Origin: Phyllobacterium sp. 628
GTDB taxonomy: Bacteria > Pseudomonadota > Alphaproteobacteria > Rhizobiales > Rhizobiaceae
Direction: 5' to 3'
Length of the DNA: 64,000 nucleotides
NCBI RefSeq assembly: GCF_014189505.1
Contig: NZ_CP050301.1
Location: 3,045,501 to 3,109,500, forward strand
Below, one piece after another: positions 18,981 to 26,603 of this stretch (position 1 is its first letter; each line of letters opens with the position of its first letter). Position numbers and translations under genes: made by a program. Below the pieces are notes generated by a model. That model did no database searches and was not told the DNA's origin. It saw only the letters and a list, made by a program, of their open reading frames with translations.

Positions 18981-19029
18981 AGACATCCGTCAGTACGTAC
19001 CGCCAAAACTTCTTAACTTTGCGCGCGAA

Positions 19030-19332
19030 ATGCGCAAGGAAGCGACTTTGGCTGAGAACATGTTATGGCAAGCCATTCGAAACAAGCGATTAAACGGATT
19101 AAAATTCCGACGCCAAGTCCCATTTGATCGCTACATCATTGATTTCATATGTTTCGAAGCAAGATTGATCATTGAGCTTGATGGCGCTCAACATTCTGGT
19201 TCGCAATCTGATCTAAAACGCGATGCTCATTTTGAAACCAAAGGGTTTAAAACGTTACGTTTCTGGAACAATGAAATCCTGAACAATCTTGATGGTATAT
19301 GCTCCCATATTTTACACGAGGCAAAGAAGTGA
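19030..19332 (+). CDS. DUF559 (Vsr-like fold) putative endonuclease
   Basis: 100 residues of a DUF559 protein, a family with a PD-(D/E)XK or very-short-patch-repair-like nuclease fold. Typical text: AENMLWQAIRNKRLNGLKFRRQ, DRYIIDFICFEARLIIELDG (acidic residues of the active site) and FKTLRFWNNEIL. The frame is open upstream to 18961 and reads VPPKLLNFARE, which also resembles the family, but has no ATG/GTG/TTG there; the N-terminus may be truncated by the flanking repeat. Palindromic R2 elements stand immediately on both sides in inverted orientation. Substrate and role unknown. Confidence 0.8.
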   Translation: MRKEATLAENMLWQAIRNKRLNGLKFRRQVPFDRYIIDFICFEARLIIELDGAQHSGSQSDLKRDAHFETKGFKTLRFWNNEILNNLDGICSHILHEAKK

Positions 19333-19348
19333 GAATGGAAACTCGAAA

Positions 19349-19440
19349 GATCCCCTCTCTTGCGATTTCTGGCACTTGAGCTTCGCTATGCTCGCTAAGA
19401 TGCCGAAATCGCTTTCTCCCCCACAAGGGGGGAGATAACA
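19349..19440. repeat. Palindromic repeat R2, copy with A-type core
   Basis: Begins GATCCCCTCTCTTGCGATTT and ends CCCCCACAAGGGGGGAGAT. The core contains CACTTGAGCTTCGCTATGCT then CGCTAAGATGCCG. It is the inverted form of the copy at 58471-58560. It starts 17 bases after the stop of the DUF559 gene. Confidence 0.85.
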
Positions 19441-19477
19441 CGCCTCCCTCAGTGCTCATCGTGGAAACCAAGCCTGC

Positions 19478-20407
19478 TTACTGCCCGAACACCGACCAGC
19501 CCGTCCTTTGCGCCACAAGTTCCAACGCCGCAGAACCCAGCAAGGAATTGCCGTTTTCGTTCAAACCCGGCGACCACGCGGCAATCGATGCCTTTCCGGG
19601 GGCAATAGCGAGAATACCACCGCCAACGCCGCTCTTGCCCGGAAGACCGACCCGATACGCAAAGTCACCCGAACCGTCATAGTGCCCGCACATCAGCATC
19701 AGCGCGTTGATACGCCTTGCCCTGCCCGCAGACACCACACTCCCACCGTTGAGCGGATTGCGTCCGGCAGAGGCGAGATAAAGACCCGCATGCGCCAGTT
19801 GGCGGCATGACATGGCGATGGCACAGTGGTGAAAATAGACACCCAATACGTGCTCAGCCGGATGATTGAGATTTCCAAAGGAACGCATAAAGTTCGCAAG
19901 CGCCACATTGCGGTAGCCGGTATTGGTTTCGGAACGCGCCACGTTGTGGTCGATGGCAATGGTTTCATCATCGGCCAGATGCCGGATGAACTGGACAATC
20001 TCGCCAATCGCCTCTTTCGGCAGATGGCCTGCAAGCACCACGTCGGCAACGGCAATTGCGCCAGCATTGATGAAAGGATTGCGCGGTTTGCCCTTTTCCT
20101 GTTCCAGCTGAACAATGGAATTGAAGGCATTGCCCGAGGGTTCGCGTCCGACGCGCTTCCACAAGCCATCACCGAGTTTGCCAAGAGCCAGCGTCAGCGT
20201 GAACACCTTGGAGATACTCTGGATGGAGAAGGACGTATCCGCATCGCCTACCACATGCATCTGACCATCGACCGTGACCAGCGCCAGACCAAACTGCTTC
20301 GGATCAACAGTGGCGAGTTCCGGAATATAATCCGCCAGCTTGCCTTCGCCTATGCGGCTCGCAAGGTCCTGATAGACGCTGTCAATGACATCTTGAAGGT
20401 CGGTCAT
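19478..20407 (-). CDS. glsA: Glutaminase A
   Basis: 309 residues from the ATG at 20407, with a GGAG ribosome site. Serine-type glutaminase that hydrolyses L-glutamine to glutamate and ammonia. Signatures: catalytic SIQSISKVF (SxxK, residues about 58-66), [41 protein letters not shown], and the C-terminal [15 protein letters not shown]. Convergent with the DUF559 gene side, and downstream of rpsD on the same strand, separated from it by a strong terminator. Confidence 0.96.
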   Translation of the reverse strand: MTDLQDVIDSVYQDLASRIGEGKLADYIPELATVDPKQFGLALVTVDGQMHVVGDADTSFSIQSISKVFTLTLALGKLGDGLWKRVGREPSGNAFNSIVQLEQEKGKPRNPFINAGAIAVADVVLAGHLPKEAIGEIVQFIRHLADDETIAIDHNVARSETNTGYRNVALANFMRSFGNLNHPAEHVLGVYFHHCAIAMSCRQLAHAGLYLASAGRNPLNGGSVVSAGRARRINALMLMCGHYDGSGDFAYRVGLPGKSGVGGGILAIAPGKASIAAWSPGLNENGNSLLGSAALELVAQRTGWSVFGQ

Positions 20408-20431
20408 ACTGGCTCCGGGCAGATACAAGAT

Positions 20432-20465
20432 AAAAAAAGCCGCCCGGATTGCTCCTGGGCGGCTT
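20432..20465 (-). terminator. Intrinsic terminator of rpsD
   Basis: Minus-strand stem AAGCCGCCC/GGGCGGCTT with loop AGGAGCAATCC followed by seven T. It begins about 20 bases after the rpsD stop and before glsA. Confidence 0.92.
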
Positions 20466-20485
20466 CTTCATAAACTCAGAACTGA

Positions 20486-21103
20486 TTAACGCGAATAGAA
20501 TTCGACAACCAGGTTTGGTTCCATCTGCACAGCGTATGGCACATCGGAGAAGGCCGGAACGCGTGTGTACTTGGCAACCATCTTGTTGTGATCAACTTCG
20601 AGATATTCAGGAACATCGCGCTCAGCAAGCTGAACGGCTTCCAGAACGATAACGAGCTGCTTCGACTTTTCGCGAACTTCAATCACGTCACCTGCCTTGC
20701 AGATATAGGACTGAATGTTGACGCGGCGGCCGTTGACGTTCACGTGACCGTGGTTGACGAACTGGCGCGCAGCAAAGATCGTCGGAACGAACTTGGCGCG
20801 GTACACCACTGCATCCAGACGCGACTCCAGCAAACCGATCAGCTGTTCACCGGTATCGCCCTTGCGGCGGGAAGCTTCTTCGTAGGTCTTGCGGAACTGC
20901 TTTTCCGAAATGTCGCCGTAGAAGCCCTTGAGCTTCTGCTTGGCGCGCAGCTGTACACCGAAATCGGAAAGCTTGCTCTTGCGGCGCTGACCATGCTGGC
21001 CAGGACCATATTCACGACGGTTAACCGGGGACTTAGGACGACCCCAGATGTTTTCGCCCATACGGCGATCAATTTTATACTTGGACGATTCGCGCTTGCT
21101 CAT
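20486..21103 (-). CDS. rpsD: 30S ribosomal protein S4
   Basis: 205 residues, the normal alphaproteobacterial length. Primary binder of 16S rRNA that nucleates the 30S body. [21 protein letters not shown] is the N-terminus; the RNA-binding S4 domain reads [20 protein letters not shown] and [20 protein letters not shown]; the end is VEFYSR. The ATG at 21103 has GGAAA in front and fits the family; an in-frame upstream ATG at 21223 would add a non-conserved 40 residues and is rejected. The 290-base leader up to the divergent extensin-like gene carries the promoter; autogenous control by S4 is known elsewhere, but no leader structure was identified here. Confidence 0.98.
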   Translation of the reverse strand: MSKRESSKYKIDRRMGENIWGRPKSPVNRREYGPGQHGQRRKSKLSDFGVQLRAKQKLKGFYGDISEKQFRKTYEEASRRKGDTGEQLIGLLESRLDAVVYRAKFVPTIFAARQFVNHGHVNVNGRRVNIQSYICKAGDVIEVREKSKQLVIVLEAVQLAERDVPEYLEVDHNKMVAKYTRVPAFSDVPYAVQMEPNLVVEFYSR

Positions 21104-21397
21104 CGCATTTCCTTTCAACCAAACCAAATCGAAGCTCGCGCTCCGATTCAAGGAAACGCGCCCTCCTCTGCCTTCTGTTTTTGAAGACTGACAGAATGAT
21201 TCACGCACGCTTTGCGAAACCACTCACGGGACACGTCAAATGAAACGCAGAGCTGTTAAGCCCTGCGCTGGGGTGGCTTCTAGTGTGAAGGTTTGATGAT
21301 GTCAAGCCAAGCAGCGCATTTCGGCCGGTCATAAATATTGAAACCGATATTGGCTGTCAGGCGTTAGGCTATACGCTTAACAGGAGTAGAGCCGGAA

Positions 21398-22393
21398 ATG
21401 ACCCTATTCTCGACGCCGTCGCGCTGTTCGACGATGATCCTTTTATTCCTCACGGCATGTTTTGCAACAACAGCTTTGATCAGCACAGCCGACACTGCCG
21501 ATGCAAGGCAGCGAAGGCATCACAGCGCTAGCAATCGCCCCGCACTGCCCGCCGTTCCCCCCGTTCCACAGAGCAAACCGGGAAGCGAGTCTGCTGCTGA
21601 CGCGCCCAAACCTGAGGAAAAGCCCGCTGAGGCAGTGCAGAAGGCTGATCCTGAAACAACACCCGTTCCAGAACAAAAGCCCGAGCATGATGCCAAACCG
21701 GCCGATAAACCAGAGGTGAAACCCGCCGAACAACTGGGGCCTAATCGCCCGATTGAAGATGAGGCGGAAGGAAAATCCCAGCCGAAATCCAATGACGAAG
21801 ATACGGCCGAAAAATCTGATCCGGCCACGTCGCCTGATCGTGTCTATCAAAATGCCTGTCCTGCATTGATGAACGGCGAGGTTCAGGGCGAAATTATCCC
21901 CCCGCTGTCCGAAGGCATGTGCGGCGAACGCTCTCCGCTTAAGATCACAGCGATCGGCAAGGAAAATCCGATAAAGTTTGCCGCCCCGGTAACAACCAAC
22001 TGCACGATGGCCGGGACGCTCGCCGTCTGGATTGGCGATGTTGAAAAAGCAGCGCAAAAATCCTTCGGTGCCGGGATCGAAAGCATTGGTACCGGATCAG
22101 ACTACCAATGCCGCAAGGTTAACAATGGCCATAAGGGGCGCGTATCGGAACATGCCTTTGCCAATGCGCTCGACATCATGTCGTTCAAGTTCTCCAACGG
22201 CAAAACCACGGAGCTGGCGACAGGTTGGAAGGGAACGCCCGAGGAACAGGAATTCTGGCGGTCAATCCATAAAACGAGCTGCGAGCAGTTTATGACGGTG
22301 ATTGGCCCCGACGGCGACGCAGCCCATCAGGGTAATATACACCTTGATCTTGGCTGTCATGGCAAGAGTTGCAAAGCGCGCCTGTGCCAGTAG
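21398..22393 (+). CDS. Extensin-like C-terminal domain protein
   Basis: 331 residues. Signal peptide (ILLFLTACFATTALISTADTADA region), then a long low-complexity Pro/Glu/Lys-rich linker (residues about 45-150), then the extensin-like C-terminal domain that is common in alphaproteobacteria. The domain reads CPALMNGEVQGEIIPPLSEG, TNCTMAGTLAVWIGD, SDYQCRKVNNGHKGRVSEHA (conserved SEH), NALDIMSF and HLDLGCHGKSC. The H/D motifs resemble those of LAS-type metallopeptidases acting on peptidoglycan; enzymatic activity is inferred, not shown. Conserved cysteines suggest disulfides in the periplasm. The linker could cross the peptidoglycan layer. Confidence 0.85.
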   Translation: MTLFSTPSRCSTMILLFLTACFATTALISTADTADARQRRHHSASNRPALPAVPPVPQSKPGSESAADAPKPEEKPAEAVQKADPETTPVPEQKPEHDAKPADKPEVKPAEQLGPNRPIEDEAEGKSQPKSNDEDTAEKSDPATSPDRVYQNACPALMNGEVQGEIIPPLSEGMCGERSPLKITAIGKENPIKFAAPVTTNCTMAGTLAVWIGDVEKAAQKSFGAGIESIGTGSDYQCRKVNNGHKGRVSEHAFANALDIMSFKFSNGKTTELATGWKGTPEEQEFWRSIHKTSCEQFMTVIGPDGDAAHQGNIHLDLGCHGKSCKARLCQ

Positions 22394-22409
22394 CAGCGCG
22401 CTTTCAGGG

Positions 22410-22601
22410 TTATTTCTTGCTTTTGACTTTGTTGGGCAGATCCTTGCGGTCTGTCTCGGCGAACTCTTCAAGCTGCTTTTCGCTCATCGATTCGTACATG
22501 CTCTTCGATGCGCCCTTGAGTTCACTTTTCCTGGTATCACCGCGTTTGGCCGATAGTGCCGCTCCAGCCGCTTTCTGCTGAGCTTGAGATTTTGCAGGCA
22601 T
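22410..22601 (-). CDS. DUF3008 family small protein
   Basis: 63-residue, highly charged protein: MPAKSQAQQKAAGAALSAKR at the start, SMYESMSEKQLEEFAET near the end, Lys-rich tail. This is the DUF3008 pattern, short proteins of unknown function in alphaproteobacteria. GGGAGAAA precedes the ATG at 22601; longer in-frame extensions upstream are not conserved-looking and run towards the IS. Convergent with the extensin-like gene (16 bases between stops). Confidence 0.8.
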   Translation of the reverse strand: MPAKSQAQQKAAGAALSAKRGDTRKSELKGASKSMYESMSEKQLEEFAETDRKDLPNKVKSKK

Positions 22602-22685
22602 TGGGTTTCTCCCTGTTGATTTTTTACAAAGGGAGAACGTGGGGATAGGCTGAGAGTTCCAACGGGAGAACTGCAGAACCATTGC

Positions 22686-22709
22686 GCGTGGTTCGTGGTT
22701 CGACAAGCT
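22686..22709. repeat. R1 repeat, left fragment cut by the IS110 element
   Basis: GCGTGGTTC-GTGGTTCGACAAGCT: the first part of the R1 left arm, with a small internal GTGGTTC duplication. It stops at the core GCT where the IS begins. The rest of the arm continues at 23860 with GCTCACCATGAGGGAG. Confidence 0.85.
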
Positions 22710-22726
22710 TGTCTGTTTGAAGTGTG

Positions 22727-22732
22727 TATACT
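22727..22732 (+). promoter_or_regulatory. -10 box of a promoter completed only in the circular IS
   Basis: TATACT stands 17 bases inside the left end. If the right end (…CAGTTG), the CT core and the left end (TGTCTG…) are joined, TTGCTT is formed exactly 16 bases before it, a good sigma-70 pair. In the inserted copy the -35 position reads AAGCTT instead. The predicted start, about seven bases downstream, coincides with the first base of the 5' hairpin at 22738. Confidence 0.6.
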
Positions 22733-22737
22733 GGCTT

Positions 22738-22897
22738 GGTCCACGTGCCCATTGACGGCACGTGGACCGATGGACCTGAGGCCGTTTCGACAGCCGGACG
22801 TTTGCCAGTCCGATGGTGAGCAAGGCCCGGTCCTTCGATGACACCCGAACAGTTGCCAGGGGCATCGACCCCGCATGACAAGCCAGGGGTTTTCATC
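22738..22897 (+). ncRNA. Predicted bridge RNA of the IS110 element
   Basis: Three structures follow each other. (1) 5' hairpin: perfect 12-pair stem 22738-22749/22757-22768. (2) Target loop: outer stem GGACC/GGTCC and GGCC/GGCC (22772-22783 with 22824-22833), inner hairpin CGGAC/GTCCG; the 5' side of the loop reads TTCGACA-GC like the left target TTCGACAAGC, and the 3' side reads ATGGTGAGC, exact reverse complement of the right target GCTCACCAT. (3) Donor loop: outer stem GATGA-ACCC/GGGT-TCATC (22837-22846 with 22887-22897), inner hairpin GGGG/CCCC; the 5' side ACAGTTGC equals the right end of the IS, and the 3' side GACAAGC is the reverse complement of the left junction GCTTGTC. The RNA would end right before the transposase ATG. 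Folded by eye. Confidence 0.8.
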
Positions 22898-23851
22898 ATG
22901 ACACAGTTTACGCGTTTTGTCGGCATCGATGTGAGCAAGGCTTACCTCGATCTGCATTGTTTGCCTGATGGGCTGGAACTGCGGGTGCCCAACAGCCGCG
23001 CAGGCGTTGGTCTTTTGCTGCAGCGCATCGGTGTGCTGGAAGGGGTTGCCTTTGGCTGTGAAGCCACAGGCGGTTATGAGGATTGCCTGCTGATTGTGCT
23101 GGGTGAAGCTGGCATGGCAGCCTATTGCCTGCATCCTTCCGATGTGCGCTCCCATAGCCGCCTGACGGGCCGGCGGGCCAAGACGGACCGGCTGGATGCG
23201 ATCGCCATTGCCCGGGCACTGCAGGTTGCCGTTGCCACCCGCAAACCGGCGATCCGGTCCACAACCATGAGCGCCATCAAAGAGTTGACGACATTGCGCC
23301 GCCGGTTGATTGCCGGACTGAGTGAGCTGAAAAGCCACGAGGCGCGCATGGGCGATGCGGATGCTGCCAGCATCATTGGCGTGTTGATGGACCAGCACAT
23401 CAAAGCCATCAAGACACTGGAAGCACATATACGCAGCGCCATAGCCCGCAATCCCGCACAGGCACAAACGGCAAGGCGCATCGCCTCGATGCCGGGAGCC
23501 GGTCCCGTCCTGACCGCCGAACTCATCGGCTCCATGCCCGAGCTTGGCACGCTATCCAGCCGTCAGGCGGCCAGCCTGACCGGCGTTGCTCCGCATCCGC
23601 GCCAATCGGGAAACAGCAGCCGCAGCGGAAAGTGCCAGGGCGGACGGGCAGGCATCCGCCGCGTCCTCTATATGGCATCCTTAAGCGTCATACGTTGCGC
23701 AAAACACCCGCTCGCCGCCTTCTATCAAAGGCTCAGAGCCAACGGAAAGCCCTTCAAACTGGCCATTGTCGCACTCATGCGAAAGCTCATCGTCACCCTC
23801 AACGCAATGATCAAAAACCAAACAGATTGGCAACCAAACATTCAAACATAA
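22898..23851 (+). CDS. IS110-family transposase (bridge-RNA-type recombinase)
   Basis: 317 residues from the ATG at 22898. N-terminal RuvC-like DEDD domain: FVGIDVSKAYLDLH (first Asp), FGCEATGGYEDCL (Glu), and AKTDRLDAIAIARAL (the two Asp). The middle is helical. The C-terminal Transposase_20 domain has IASMPGAGPVLTAELIG, followed by TGVAPHPRQSGNSS with the conserved catalytic-type Ser, and RRVLYMASLS. The protein looks intact. An upstream ATG at 22838 would overlap the RNA region and is not favoured. Such recombinases work with a bridge RNA that pairs with both donor and target DNA. Confidence 0.95.
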   Translation: MTQFTRFVGIDVSKAYLDLHCLPDGLELRVPNSRAGVGLLLQRIGVLEGVAFGCEATGGYEDCLLIVLGEAGMAAYCLHPSDVRSHSRLTGRRAKTDRLDAIAIARALQVAVATRKPAIRSTTMSAIKELTTLRRRLIAGLSELKSHEARMGDADAASIIGVLMDQHIKAIKTLEAHIRSAIARNPAQAQTARRIASMPGAGPVLTAELIGSMPELGTLSSRQAASLTGVAPHPRQSGNSSRSGKCQGGRAGIRRVLYMASLSVIRCAKHPLAAFYQRLRANGKPFKLAIVALMRKLIVTLNAMIKNQTDWQPNIQT

Positions 23852-23859
23852 ACACAGTT

Positions 23860-23967
23860 GCTCACCATGAGGGAGAGTGGTGCTGTAAAGCTAACCGGAA
23901 GTATTGCAGAATATAGCTCCCTGCAATCCTCGCATCTCCCTCATGGTGAGCTTGTCGGACCACGCAC
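23860..23967. repeat. R1 repeat, right fragment after the IS110 element
   Basis: Continues the R1 copy broken at 22709: GCTCACCATGAGGGAG, the TTGCAGAATATAGCTCCCTG centre, and the right arm ATGGTGAGCTTGTCGGACCA ending CGCAC. One base differs from the other right arms (CGGACCACG versus CGAACCACG). Confidence 0.9.
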
Positions 23968-23993
23968 AATGCCGATGCAGCGGCCACGAATTC

Positions 23994-24410
23994 CTATCCC
24001 TGCAGTGCCTCGTCAAAAACCTTGCGGGCACTGCGCAGGTTGTCGCGGTTTTTCACTGCCCAGTCACCCAGAGCACCAATCGGAACCGCAATGGAATGAC
24101 CAATTGGCGTCAGCGCATAGGTCACTTCAGGCGGTGAGCTGGGTTTAACGGTGCGGGACACGAGGCCATCCCGCTCCAGCGAGCGCAGCGTAACGGTCAG
24201 CATCCGCTGTGAAATGCCCTCGACCATGCGGCGCAGCACATTGAAGCGGCGTGGACCGCCTTGCAGATTGATCACCACCAGCAGGCTCCAACTGTCACCC
24301 ACAATATCCAATACCTCACGCATCGGGCACAGACCGAGACCATCGGTAGCCATAGCTGCCGAAGTTGAAAGCAATGGCACATCGCCGTCTGGTTTTGAAT
24401 GAATGCTCAT
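23994..24410 (-). CDS. HxlR family transcriptional regulator
   Basis: 138-residue winged-helix regulator of the HxlR type. The conserved Cys-Pro (GLCPMREVLDIVGDSWSLLV) is at about residue 28, followed by GPRRFNVLRRMVEGISQRMLT (recognition helix region) and LRSLERDGLVSRTV. Some members sense electrophiles or oxidants through the conserved Cys. It is divergent from an NAD(P)-binding oxidoreductase gene, with a flavin oxidoreductase gene beyond it. A 16-base sequence shared by the control regions of both is a candidate operator. Confidence 0.92.
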   Translation of the reverse strand: MSIHSKPDGDVPLLSTSAAMATDGLGLCPMREVLDIVGDSWSLLVVINLQGGPRRFNVLRRMVEGISQRMLTVTLRSLERDGLVSRTVKPSSPPEVTYALTPIGHSIAVPIGALGDWAVKNRDNLRSARKVFDEALQG

Positions 24411-24469
24411 TTCAATTGATCCTCAGCCTTACTGGGGCGGTTACTTCCATGTGCCCTGAAACGGAAAAA

Positions 24470-24485
24470 GTGCGTTCTTCACAAG
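24470..24485. promoter_or_regulatory. Candidate HxlR operator, copy 1
   Basis: GTGCGTTCTTCACAAG in the divergent region between the HxlR regulator (start 60 bases away) and the NmrA-like gene (start 90 bases away). An identical 16-mer precedes the LLM oxidoreductase gene at 25420-25435. Confidence 0.5.
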
Positions 24486-24574
24486 GCTCGTCCTGTAGCA
24501 TAGATGGTTATTAAGAGTAACCAGAAAACAATCCGTACGCGATCAGCCCGTACGCAATCAACAAGGAGATCAAT

Positions 24575-25216
24575 ATGAAAATCGCACTCATTGGCGCCAC
24601 AGGGTTTGTCGGCACAGAATTGTTGAAAGAAGCCGTGTCGCGCGGCCATTCCGTTACGGCGCTCGTGCGCAATGTCGATAAGGTCGAGAAGCTCGACGGT
24701 GTCACCGCGGTTAAGGCCGATGTGCTCGATGTGGCTGATCTGGCCGACAAGTTGAAAGGCAGCGACGTTGTGCTTTCAGCCTATAATCCGGGCTGGGGTG
24801 TTCCTGACATTCAGGCCGTTCACATCAAGGCCAGCAAGGCCATCAGCGAAGCCACCAAGAAGGCTGGCGTGAAGCGTCTGATCGTCGTTGGTGGTGCTGG
24901 CAGCCTGTTGAATCAGGAAGGCAAACAATTCGTCGATGGTCCTGATTTTCCTGCAGAATACAAGGAAGGTGCACTCGGCGCCCGCCAGGCTCTGAACGAT
25001 CTGAAGAGCGAAAATGGTCTGGATTGGAGTTTTGTCTCGCCGCCATTCATGCTTGTACCCGGCCCGCGTACCGGTGCCTATCGCCTTGGCAAGGACAACC
25101 CGGTATTCAGCGCCGAGGGCAAAAGCACAATCAGTGCCTCCGATCTCGCCGTCGCCATCCTGGATGAAGCTGAGACGCCAAAACACGTCAAAGAGCGCTT
25201 TACCGTTGGGTATTGA
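24575..25216 (+). CDS. NmrA-like NAD(P)-binding oxidoreductase
   Basis: 213 residues, atypical SDR/NmrA type: MKIALIGATGFVGTELLKEA is the Rossmann GxxGxxG fingerprint, KRLIVVGGAGSLL lies before the usual active-site region, and the end HVKERFTVGY is typical of the YwnB/NAD(H)-binding group. No YxxxK catalytic pair is evident, so it may be a reductase of quinone-like compounds or a redox sensor. Probably controlled by the divergent HxlR regulator. A terminator-like GC hairpin follows at 25375. Confidence 0.88.
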   Translation: MKIALIGATGFVGTELLKEAVSRGHSVTALVRNVDKVEKLDGVTAVKADVLDVADLADKLKGSDVVLSAYNPGWGVPDIQAVHIKASKAISEATKKAGVKRLIVVGGAGSLLNQEGKQFVDGPDFPAEYKEGALGARQALNDLKSENGLDWSFVSPPFMLVPGPRTGAYRLGKDNPVFSAEGKSTISASDLAVAILDEAETPKHVKERFTVGY

Positions 25217-25230
25217 TAGCATGATCATGA

Positions 25231-25367
25231 TGCGTGGTTCGACAAGCTCACCATGAGGGAAAAAATGGCTGCAAGCCGAGTAGAAACATTGCAGAATATA
25301 GCTCCCTGCAATCCGTAATCTTCCCCATGGTGAGCTTCCTGAGCTTGTCGAAGGGCTAACCACGCAC
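25231..25367. repeat. R1 repeat, copy 2 (diverged)
   Basis: Left arm TGCGTGGTTCGACAAGCTCA followed by CCATGAGGGA. The right arm is altered: TTCCCCATGGTGAGCTTCCT, then GAGCTTGTCGAAGGGCTAAC and CACGCAC, so it carries an extra 13 bases or so. The centre has TTGCAGAATATAGCTCCCTG as in the copies at 23.9 and 39.3 kb. Confidence 0.85.
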
Positions 25368-25374
25368 CATATAC

Positions 25375-25396
25375 CGCCCCGACCGGGGCGGTTTCC
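25375..25396 (+). terminator. GC-rich hairpin after the NmrA-like gene
   Basis: CCGCCCC/GGGGCGG stem with a three-base GAC loop, followed by TTTCCTTTG. It separates the NmrA-like gene and the R1 repeat from the LLM gene. Confidence 0.65.
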
Positions 25397-25419
25397 TTTG
25401 GTGCCTTGGCAACCGCAAT

Positions 25420-25435
25420 GTGCGTTCTTCACAAG
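25420..25435. promoter_or_regulatory. Candidate HxlR operator, copy 2
   Basis: Second copy of GTGCGTTCTTCACAAG, 51 bases before the ATG of the LLM oxidoreductase gene. The preceding 20 bases are also partly similar in the two places (GTGCC followed by a TG/A-rich stretch). Confidence 0.5.
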
Positions 25436-25486
25436 CCACCAACGCGCGCTTAATTAAGCAGCAACGTTAGAATAAAGGTGAAGATC

Positions 25487-26548
25487 ATGGAACTCGGCAT
25501 ATATACATTTGCAGGCATGGCTCCCGACCCCAAGAGCGGCGTTGCCATCGACGCGCACCAGCGCATGCAAAATCTGCTTGAAGAAATGGAATTGGCTGAT
25601 CAGGTCGGTCTCGATGTTTTTGGCATCGGTGAACACCATCGCCCGGATTTCGTTATTTCGACGCCTGCTGTGGTTTTGGCTGCCGGTGCTGCACGCACCA
25701 AAAATATCCGGCTGACCAGTGCTGTTACGGTTTTGAGCTCGGAAGACCCGGTTCGTGTCTTTCAGGAATATGCCACACTCGACCTGATCTCCTCGGGCCG
25801 TGCGGAAATCATGGCTGGCCGGGGTTCGTTCATCGAGTCTTTCCCGTTATTCGGTTACGACCTCAACGACTATGACGAACTCTTCACCGAAAAGCTCGAT
25901 CTGTTATTGAAGTTGCGCGCCAATGAACGCGTGACGTGGAATGGCAACTTACGCGCGCCGATTAACAATCTTGGCGTCTATCCGCGTCCGTTGCAAAATC
26001 CCCTGCCCGTATGGATTGCTGTTGGCGGCACGCCGGCATCTGTCATCCGTGCCGGCACGCTCGGTTTACCGCTCGCTGTCGCCATCATTGGCGGCGAACC
26101 GCATCGCTTTGCCCCGCTGGTTGATCTCTACCGCGAATCTGGTGCCAAGGCAGGCCACGCACCGGAGACGCTGAAGGTCAGTATCAACTCGCACGGCTAT
26201 GTCGCCGATACCTCACAGGCTGCCGGAGACGATTACTGGCCGTCCTACGAAGTGGTGATGAACAAGATCGGGCGCGAACGCGGTTGGCCGCCAAGCAACC
26301 GGGCACAGTTTGAAGCTGGCCGCACCCCGCGCGGCGCGCTTCTGGTCGGGTCGCCGCAGGAAGTGATCGACAAGATCATGCTGCAGCACAGCTACTTCAA
26401 GCATGATCGCTTCATGCTGCAAATCGATCTTGGCAGCCTGCCGCACAAAAACACATTGCGGGCGATTGAGCTGTACGGCACGAAAGTTGCGCCTGTTATC
26501 CGCAAGGAATTTGCTTCCGCAGAAAAGACGGAAGCAGTTTTGGCTTGA
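25487..26548 (+). CDS. LLM class flavin-dependent oxidoreductase
   Basis: 353 residues of the luciferase-like monooxygenase family (TIM-barrel, FMNH2 or F420-type cofactor). Signatures: [79 protein letters not shown] (cofactor region). The ATG at 25487 has AAAGGTGAAG in front; a GTG three codons earlier is less likely. Substrate unknown. Possible regulon partner of the NmrA-like gene through the shared 16-base site. Confidence 0.92.
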   Translation: MELGIYTFAGMAPDPKSGVAIDAHQRMQNLLEEMELADQVGLDVFGIGEHHRPDFVISTPAVVLAAGAARTKNIRLTSAVTVLSSEDPVRVFQEYATLDLISSGRAEIMAGRGSFIESFPLFGYDLNDYDELFTEKLDLLLKLRANERVTWNGNLRAPINNLGVYPRPLQNPLPVWIAVGGTPASVIRAGTLGLPLAVAIIGGEPHRFAPLVDLYRESGAKAGHAPETLKVSINSHGYVADTSQAAGDDYWPSYEVVMNKIGRERGWPPSNRAQFEAGRTPRGALLVGSPQEVIDKIMLQHSYFKHDRFMLQIDLGSLPHKNTLRAIELYGTKVAPVIRKEFASAEKTEAVLA

Positions 26549-26555
26549 AGATAAT

Positions 26556-26585
26556 GAATGGCGGAAGTTCCAACTTCCGCCATTC
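26556..26585. terminator. Perfect inverted repeat between convergent LLM and murI genes
   Basis: GAATGGCGGAAGTT pairs with AACTTCCGCCATTC around a two-base centre: a 30-base perfect palindrome at the meeting point of two convergent genes. There is no clear T run, so termination strength is uncertain. Confidence 0.55.
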
Positions 26586-26603
26586 ACTCAAGGGTATCAA
26601 GAG

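Larger units (their letters stand above)
22710..23862 (+). mobile_element. IS110-family insertion sequence inside an R1 repeat
   Basis: About 1,153 bases including one copy of the CT core. Boundaries come from comparison with three intact R1 copies: flanks read TTCGACAAGCT on the left and GCTCACCATGAGGG on the right, so GCT (or just CT) is shared by both junctions. No terminal inverted repeats and no longer target duplication are seen, as expected of IS110-family elements. The element has a 188-base non-coding left end, one transposase gene and only about 11 bases after the stop. A left-end non-coding RNA region marks the IS110 rather than the IS1111 subgroup. Confidence 0.9.

Noticed and set aside
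21104..21223. 40-residue N-terminal extension of rpsD
   Set aside because: S4 proteins start at [14 protein letters not shown], and the ribosome site lies before the inner ATG.
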